Source of the DNA: Pseudomonadota bacterium
GTDB lineage: Bacteria > Pseudomonadota > Alphaproteobacteria > Rhizobiales > Xanthobacteraceae
DNA: 10,444 nt
Assembly (NCBI GenBank): GCA_023405565.1
Contig: JAEXXW010000689.1
Span: 1-10,444, forward strand
Direction of reading: 5' to 3'
A program made the position numbers and the translations under genes. Positions 5,863 through 10,444 of this stretch are shown piece by piece. The notes beneath the pieces were generated by a model. The model worked only from the letters and a program-made list of their open reading frames with translations. It had not been told where the DNA came from and did no database searches. Position 1 is the first letter of the stretch. The number at the start of each line of letters is the position of its first letter.

Positions 5863-7770
5863 ATGGCGAATTACGACAAGAGCGGCGTCGAAGTGGACGC
5901 CGGCAACACCGATTCCGGCGGCCTGCTGAATGTGGGCGACCTCGTTCGCATGTTCGAGGAAGCCGAAGACGCGACCATTGACGCTCGCAAGAACGCAGAG
6001 CGTGACCGCGATTACGTCGATAACATCCAGCATACCGCGGAACAGATTGCTACGCTGAACAAGCGCCGGCAGCCGGTCGTCACTGACAACCGCATTAAAC
6101 CAAAGATTGATTTCGTTGTCGGGCTTGAGAAGCAACAGCGTATCGATCCTCGTTGCCTTCCTCGCACACCAGTTCATGAGTCCGATGCAGACGGCGCAAC
6201 GATGGCGCTGCGGTCGGTCACAGACACCGAGGACTATGACAAGAAGCGGTCGTGGGTCTGGCGTAATATGCTCGTTGAGGGCGCGGGTGCGATCCGTGTC
6301 TTCACCGAGCCAAGCCGCAAGTATCCCGGTCAGCACGACATTAAGATCGACCAGATTGCATGGGACCGGATGTTCTGGGACCCGCATTCCTCGCGCCACG
6401 ACTTCAGCGACGCATCCTATCTCGGCATCGTCCTATGGATGGATTACGCGGATGCTGTGGCCAAATGGCCAGACTCGTTGGACGCACTCGATACCACGAT
6501 GGCGTCTGCGACTCAGACCGACACCTATGACGACAAGCCCAAATTCACCAGTTGGGCAGATAAGAAACGCAAGCGGGTGAAGATCTGTCAAATCTGGATC
6601 AAGCGAAACGACGAATGGTACTTCGCTGAATTCACCAAGGGCGGCATCTTGGACGCTGGCCCGTCACCATATCGATCGGATTCTGGCGAGAGCGAATGCG
6701 AGCTTCATTTCGGCTCCGCTTTCATCAATCGCGACAATGAGCGGTACGGTTACGTCCGCGAGATGATTTCACCCCAGGATGAGATCAACAAGCGCCGCAG
6801 CAAAACACTTCACGCCCTTAATTCATCGCGCCTCATCGCAAAACGTGGGTCATTTGATGACATCGAAGTGGCGCGCCGCGAGCTTGTGCGTCCCGATGGC
6901 ATTCTTGAGCCGAACGATATAGAAGGATTCCAGATTGTCGAAAATACAAATATCTCGGAAGGGAATTTCAAGCTCCTTGTCGAAGCGCAAAACTCGATTG
7001 ACCTCAAAGGGCCGAACGCCACGATGCTGGGTGATAAGGCCGGGGGATCGTCTTCCGCCTCGGGTAAAGCAATTATTGCAAGCCAGCAAGGCGGCATGGT
7101 TTCAATGTCGGACCTCCTGGACAACCTTCGCGACCTAGATATCCGTGTATTTCGCGCGCTGTGGAATCGCATTCGTCAGTATTGGACCGCAGAGAAGTGG
7201 GTCCGAATTACCGACGACGAGAAGAATGTCAAATGGGTAGCCGTCAACGTTCATCCCCAGCAGGTTGAAATGCTGCGACAGGCAAACCCGGGCGCTGCGA
7301 AAAAGCTGGCCGGCTCAATCAGCAACGTTGCGGAGCTGGACTGCGATATCATCATTGACGAGGCGCCGGACAACCTAACGCCACAGGAAGAGCAGCTTAA
7401 GGCTCTTGTTGAGTTGAAAAAGATGGATGTCAACAACGACATCCCGTTCCGGGCGCTTGTCGAGACATTCCCGAACTTGCGCAACAAGGACCGTCTGCTT
7501 GCGTTGCTGGATGAGCATGAGCAGCAGCGAGCACAACAGCCCGAGCAAGTGCCGCCGGAAGTCATCAAGGCGCAGATTGACGGACAGATACAGCAGCAGA
7601 CCGCAGAGCTAGACGGACAAATCAAGCTTCGCAGCGCGGCTGTCGATGAAGAGATTGCGATGCGCAAGGCAGCAACGGACATTCGGATAGCTAACGAAAA
7701 GGCCGACGCTGACATGACCATCGCGGCGCAGCGTGCAAACGCTGCCAATGCACAGGCTCGTGCTAGCTAA
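5863..7770 (+). CDS. Portal protein, P22 gp1-like
   Basis: 635 residues from ATG 5863, one base after the upstream stop and without a clear SD, so probably dependent on coupling. The portal is the dodecameric ring at one capsid vertex through which terminase pumps DNA. Features matching the P22-like portal family are ERDRDYVDNIQHTAEQI (about 46-62), KRRQPVVTDNRIKPKIDFVVG (about 67-87), VGLEKQQR (about 86-93), FWDPHSSRHDFSDASYLG (about 171-188), a central ERYGYVREMISPQDEINKRRS region, and a Gly/Ser-rich loop AGGSSSASGKA. The last 80 or so residues are Gln/Ala-rich with 11-12-residue periodicity, consistent with a coiled-coil C-terminal barrel. Length is near the P22 portal (about 725 residues), somewhat shorter. 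Context with capsid and terminase supports the call. Confidence 0.9.
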   Translation: MANYDKSGVEVDAGNTDSGGLLNVGDLVRMFEEAEDATIDARKNAERDRDYVDNIQHTAEQIATLNKRRQPVVTDNRIKPKIDFVVGLEKQQRIDPRCLPRTPVHESDADGATMALRSVTDTEDYDKKRSWVWRNMLVEGAGAIRVFTEPSRKYPGQHDIKIDQIAWDRMFWDPHSSRHDFSDASYLGIVLWMDYADAVAKWPDSLDALDTTMASATQTDTYDDKPKFTSWADKKRKRVKICQIWIKRNDEWYFAEFTKGGILDAGPSPYRSDSGESECELHFGSAFINRDNERYGYVREMISPQDEINKRRSKTLHALNSSRLIAKRGSFDDIEVARRELVRPDGILEPNDIEGFQIVENTNISEGNFKLLVEAQNSIDLKGPNATMLGDKAGGSSSASGKAIIASQQGGMVSMSDLLDNLRDLDIRVFRALWNRIRQYWTAEKWVRITDDEKNVKWVAVNVHPQQVEMLRQANPGAAKKLAGSISNVAELDCDIIIDEAPDNLTPQEEQLKALVELKKMDVNNDIPFRALVETFPNLRNKDRLLALLDEHEQQRAQQPEQVPPEVIKAQIDGQIQQQTAELDGQIKLRSAAVDEEIAMRKAATDIRIANEKADADMTIAAQRANAANAQARAS

Positions 7771-7783
7771 GTCTGTGCAACGG

Positions 7784-7872
7784 TGACGCCGACCTGAACG
7801 GGCGATTGTTAAGAACAGGTGCCGCCAACCTTCTAATGGGCGCTGTGATGCTGCCGCCGAGCTTAACGGGCG
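7784..7872 (+). repeat. Three degenerate direct repeats in the portal-capsid spacer
   Basis: Three imperfect copies of a unit like TGCCGCCGACCTTAACGGGCG begin at 7784, 7820 and 7852 and end at 7804, 7842 and 7872. The first and third agree at 18 of 21 positions; the second carries two extra bases and several changes. A partial echo, CGACCTAAAC, follows at 7876-7885. The spacing (36 and 32 bp) is not a multiple of three throughout and the frames are interrupted, so this is not a translated repeat now. Confidence 0.55.
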
Positions 7873-7922
7873 TAACGACCTAAACAGCAAACCCGGCCCG
7901 TCGTGAGACGCGCCTAGCCCAA

Positions 7923-7932
7923 TGCGGCCGCA
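7923..7932. repeat. 10-bp perfect palindrome upstream of the capsid gene
   Basis: TGCGGCCGCA (7923-7932) is a perfect palindrome 16 nt before the ribosome binding site of the capsid gene. It could form part of a leader structure or be incidental in GC-rich DNA. The 190-nt spacer (7771-7960) contains no convincing promoter or terminator. Confidence 0.4.
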
Positions 7933-7960
7933 GTGATGCGCCCGCTGGAAGGAGACTATC

Positions 7961-9055
7961 ATGACTGACACTCGTGTCAGCACTGGTCTCACTGTTGAAC
8001 AGTGGGACGACAAGTTCTTTATGGAGTACCTCTCCGAAAACCGTTTCGCCGGAGAGATGGGTACCAGCGAAAACGACATCATCCAGGTCAAGGAAAATCT
8101 TACCAAGAAGCCCGGTGATCGGATCAACTTCGCCCTCGTCAACAGGCTGACCAACGAAGCGACCCTTGGTCGCGACACGTTGGAGGGCAATGAAGAGGAT
8201 CTGGTTTCGCGGTCTTACGAGTTGCTGGTCAACAAGCGCCGTAACGCGGTGCGCGTTGCTGAGATCGACGAACAGTTCTCTGCCATCTCCCTGCGCGATG
8301 CCGGCAAGGCAACGCTCAAGGAATGGTCGATGAAGGACACCGAGAAGCTGATTATTCAGTCTCTCGCATCGATCAACGGCAAAAAGTATGCGGACGCATC
8401 GGAAAATGAAAAGGATGCGTGGCTGGTCGATAACTTTGACCGTGTGATGTTCGGCGCGGCCACTGCCGGCTACACCGATCACAGCGCCGACCTTTCGCTT
8501 CTTGATCTGACTGGCGACAAACTGACCGCGGCCCGTATTTCGCAGATGAAATACATGGCTCGCGTCACGGCGAACCCAAAGATTCGTCCGATCCGCAGCA
8601 CGTCCAACGGCCGGCATTATTACATGCTGTACGTTGACCCTCGCTGCTTCCGAGACCTGAAGGCGGACACCACCATCACTCAGGCGCAGCGTGAAGTGTC
8701 GCTTGAGATGGAAAACAACCGTCTCTTCCAGGGCGGCGACCTCCTTTGGGATGGCGTTATCATCAAGGAAGTGCCGGAAATGTTCGACCAGCTTGGCGCC
8801 ACTCTCGCCAACAAGGGCGACGCCGGCACGGTCGAAGTTGGTTGCGCCTTCCTCTGCGGTGCGCAGGCCATTGGTACGGCATACGCGAAGCGTTGGAAGA
8901 CGAAGCAAGAGGAATTCGATTACGGCGACAAGCACGGCGTTGCAATCGAAGCCATCTACGGCGTCGGCAAGATGCAGTTTGGATCGGGCACTAGTGACAC
9001 CGCGGACCTCAAGGACCACGGCCTCGTCACCGGTTACTTCGCAACCACCAACTAA
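7961..9055 (+). CDS. Major capsid protein, N4-gp56 family
   Basis: 364 residues from ATG 7961, preceded by GGAAGGAGA (7947-7955), the strongest ribosome binding site in the window, as suits the most abundant virion protein. It matches my recollection of the N4-gp56 family of HK97-fold coat proteins in these places: N-terminal LTVEQWDDKFFMEYLSENRF (about 10-29), KKPGDRINFALVNRLTNEA (about 49-67), RVAEIDEQFSAISLRDAGK in the middle, a YYMLYVDPRCFRDLKAD region (about 225-241), then GDLLWDGVIIKEVPEM and a C-terminal CGAQAIGTAYAKRW followed by DYGDKHGVAIEAIYG. Length is within the normal range. The hexamer/pentamer-forming product assembles on scaffold and portal. It is followed after 14 nt by the next gene. 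Confidence 0.9.
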   Translation: MTDTRVSTGLTVEQWDDKFFMEYLSENRFAGEMGTSENDIIQVKENLTKKPGDRINFALVNRLTNEATLGRDTLEGNEEDLVSRSYELLVNKRRNAVRVAEIDEQFSAISLRDAGKATLKEWSMKDTEKLIIQSLASINGKKYADASENEKDAWLVDNFDRVMFGAATAGYTDHSADLSLLDLTGDKLTAARISQMKYMARVTANPKIRPIRSTSNGRHYYMLYVDPRCFRDLKADTTITQAQREVSLEMENNRLFQGGDLLWDGVIIKEVPEMFDQLGATLANKGDAGTVEVGCAFLCGAQAIGTAYAKRWKTKQEEFDYGDKHGVAIEAIYGVGKMQFGSGTSDTADLKDHGLVTGYFATTN

Positions 9056-9069
9056 GGGAGCAACAACAC

Positions 9070-9555
9070 ATGGCTACTCTGTACGCTTCCCGCAACGGTG
9101 TTGCGTGGTCTGAGACGACCCCGGTTTACAGCCCCATCGGCGGCGGCAACCTTGGCGTTGCCGTTGGCACGTATGAGATTGCAACCAACCCGACGATTGC
9201 TGACGTCATCCGCTTCTGCAAGGTGCCCCGTGGCGCCGTTGTGATCGGCGGCTGGCTGACTGGCGATGACATCGATACCGGCACCGAAACGCTGGACATT
9301 GATATCGGCTGGGAAGCCAACGGCGTTGACACTGCGGATCCGGACGGGTTCGGCAACATGGGCCTTCTGACGGGTGACACCGTGACGGAAGTCATTCCGG
9401 TTGCCAGCATCTTTCGCAACCTGCAGGGCGTCCTCAATTCCGAGGGCACCAAGGCATTCGGCGCGGAAACATGGATTTCGGGCACTGTCGTAGCTGCAGC
9501 CGCAGCCGGCGGCACGGGCACGATTTCCGTTAAGGTCCTCTACTACGTGCCGTAA
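9070..9555 (+). CDS. Hypothetical virion protein, candidate head decoration/structural protein
   Basis: 161 residues from ATG 9070, with GGGAG (9056-9060) 9 nt upstream. The composition is Gly/Thr/Val/Ala-rich with few Lys and long beta-type stretches, for example AVVIGGWLTGDD (about 56-67), TLDIDIGWEANG (about 74-85) and TGTISVKVLYYVP at the C-terminus. This is a compact beta-sandwich-like profile. It is encoded between the capsid and terminase genes. Proteins of this size and character directly after the coat gene are often decoration, head-fibre or other virion surface proteins, but no family motif was recognised, so function is inferred from position. The stop TAA overlaps the terminase ATG (TAATG at 9553-9557). 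Confidence 0.65.
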   Translation: MATLYASRNGVAWSETTPVYSPIGGGNLGVAVGTYEIATNPTIADVIRFCKVPRGAVVIGGWLTGDDIDTGTETLDIDIGWEANGVDTADPDGFGNMGLLTGDTVTEVIPVASIFRNLQGVLNSEGTKAFGAETWISGTVVAAAAAGGTGTISVKVLYYVP

Positions 9556-10444
9556 TGACTGAACGCGCGAAAGCAGCAAAGCTTGTACTGCAGCGCCGCG
9601 AGATTCGCGCGTCTATGACTGCATGGGCGGAACACTGTGGCTTTGTGCCCGCCCAGCACCACCGGCTTGTGTGTAACGAGTTGGACGCACTGGAGCGTGG
9701 CGAGTTCGATCGGCTCGCCATCTCTGCCCCTCCGGGCAGTGCAAAGACGACCTATGCCAGTATTCTATACCCGCCGCTGTATCTAAGCCGGCATCCCGAA
9801 CACCTCGTCCTATCGGGGTCGCACACTCAGGACTTCGCCGAACGAAAGATCGGTCGCAAGGTCCGTGCTCTTATCGAGCGGCACAGCAACACGCTGGGAA
9901 TTCAGCTTGACCCGTCATCCCGTTCGATGGCCGACTGGTCCCTGTCTACGGGTGGCGGCTATCGCGCTGTAGGCGTTGGCGTGGCGGTGGCCGGCGAGCG
10001 CGCCGACCTTGGCCTGGTCGAAGATCCTTTTGCCCGCTGGGAAGACGCACAGCGCCCCGGTGTGCAAGAAGACGTGTGGGAATGGTACACAGGCGACTTC
10101 GTTCCCCGTCTCAAGCCCAACGCGAAGCGTGTGGTCATCATGACCCGCTTCAACGAATACGACTTGCTTGGCCGCATCTTCGAGCGTGACGCCGCTCTTG
10201 GTTTCCCGTGGCGCAAGATCAGCCTGCCGATGATTGCCGAAGACGATGACGTCTTGGGGCGCAACCCCGGCGACCGGCTTTGGCCCGAATGGTTCACTGA
10301 CGAGATGGTCGTGGAAGCTCGCTCCGACCCCCAGAAGTGGATTGCCCTATACCAGCAGAAGCCGTCAATCGAGACGGGCGATTATTTCAAGGCTGAATGG
10401 CTGCGGCCCTACACCAAGCGCCTGGATATAAGCCAGATGCGTGT
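9555..10444 (+). CDS. Terminase large subunit, partial (3' end beyond window)
   Basis: An open frame from ATG 9555 to the window edge, 296 complete codons without a stop, covering the ATPase domain; the nuclease domain lies beyond the window. Terminase hydrolyses ATP to pump DNA through the portal and cuts the concatemer. Walker A is APPGSAKTT at residues 58-66 (9726-9752). An adenine-binding-type Q is at about 34 (FVPAQHHRL). Walker B with catalytic Glu is probably LGLVEDP at 152-158. A further conserved segment, RVVIMTRFNEYDLLGRI, precedes a WPEWF segment and a WIALYQQKPSIETGDYF segment, the latter typical of the junction to the nuclease domain. The start overlaps the preceding stop (TAATG). 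No small subunit gene is recognisable immediately upstream. Confidence 0.92.
   Translation, partial: MTERAKAAKLVLQRREIRASMTAWAEHCGFVPAQHHRLVCNELDALERGEFDRLAISAPPGSAKTTYASILYPPLYLSRHPEHLVLSGSHTQDFAERKIGRKVRALIERHSNTLGIQLDPSSRSMADWSLSTGGGYRAVGVGVAVAGERADLGLVEDPFARWEDAQRPGVQEDVWEWYTGDFVPRLKPNAKRVVIMTRFNEYDLLGRIFERDAALGFPWRKISLPMIAEDDDVLGRNPGDRLWPEWFTDEMVVEARSDPQKWIALYQQKPSIETGDYFKAEWLRPYTKRLDISQMR

Noticed and set aside
7767..7881. Short open stretch in the portal-capsid spacer
   Set aside because: Only about 38 codons, no placed start with a ribosome binding site (the only ATGs give peptides of 15 residues or fewer), and the repeats change frame within it.
7880..9019. 379-residue open frame on the - strand
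   Set aside because: It lies fully opposite the major capsid gene, has no ribosome binding site or family resemblance, and its His/Arg/Val-rich composition is typical of an antisense shadow of a high-GC gene. The + strand protein shows clear family motifs.
1..10444. CRISPR array, tRNA gene, insertion sequence, diversity-generating retroelement or toxin-antitoxin pair
   Set aside because: No regularly spaced identical repeats, tRNA-like cloverleaf, transposase, reverse transcriptase or toxin partner for the small ribbon-helix-helix-like genes was seen on reading both strands.

Overview
The window is a phage genome or prophage segment. It carries the start of the virion morphogenesis region of a short-tailed (podovirus-like) tailed phage, with all supported genes on the + strand. 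The host is probably an alphaproteobacterium, most likely of the Hyphomicrobiales (Rhizobiales). That inference rests on moderately high GC with mixed codon use, on an acidic repeat protein (101-619) of a style I associate with Hyphomicrobiales genomes and prophages, and on the character of the structural proteins. No integrase, lysis, replication or host gene is visible, so temperate or lytic lifestyle cannot be decided.

Layout. Positions 1-869 hold small accessory or regulatory genes: the end of a short ORF, the acidic repeat protein, and a 58-residue ribbon-helix-helix-like protein. Positions 870-1207 are non-coding and rich in signals: an extended -10 promoter, an inverted repeat, a 15-nt palindrome directly upstream of a second sigma70-type promoter, and a Rho-independent terminator just downstream of it. 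A second small ribbon-helix-helix-like gene (1208-1381) then leads into a tightly packed operon.

The operon runs as follows: three virion-associated or DNA-ejection proteins (1381-2142, 2142-3068, 3068-4981); a scaffold-like coiled-coil protein (4993-5613); an 83-residue unknown with a TTG start (5610-5861); a P22-like portal (5863-7770); a 190-nt spacer with degenerate repeats; an N4-gp56-family major capsid protein (7961-9055); a glycine/threonine-rich, beta-looking virion protein candidate (9070-9555); and the N-terminal half of the large terminase subunit (9555 to the window edge). Most junctions are stop/start overlaps, which suggests translational coupling.

Working together: the portal, capsid and scaffold candidate would build the procapsid, the terminase would package DNA through the portal, and the three upstream proteins would be carried in the virion and delivered with the DNA at infection. 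The order ejection proteins, scaffold, portal, capsid, terminase is unlike the textbook P22 order (terminase, portal, scaffold, coat, then ejection proteins), although gene families and strand agree.

I see no obviously new enzymatic system. The items most worth a second look are the promoter-palindrome-promoter-terminator block in front of the late operon, the rearranged morphogenesis order, the repeat-bearing spacer between portal and capsid genes, and the acidic repeat protein.
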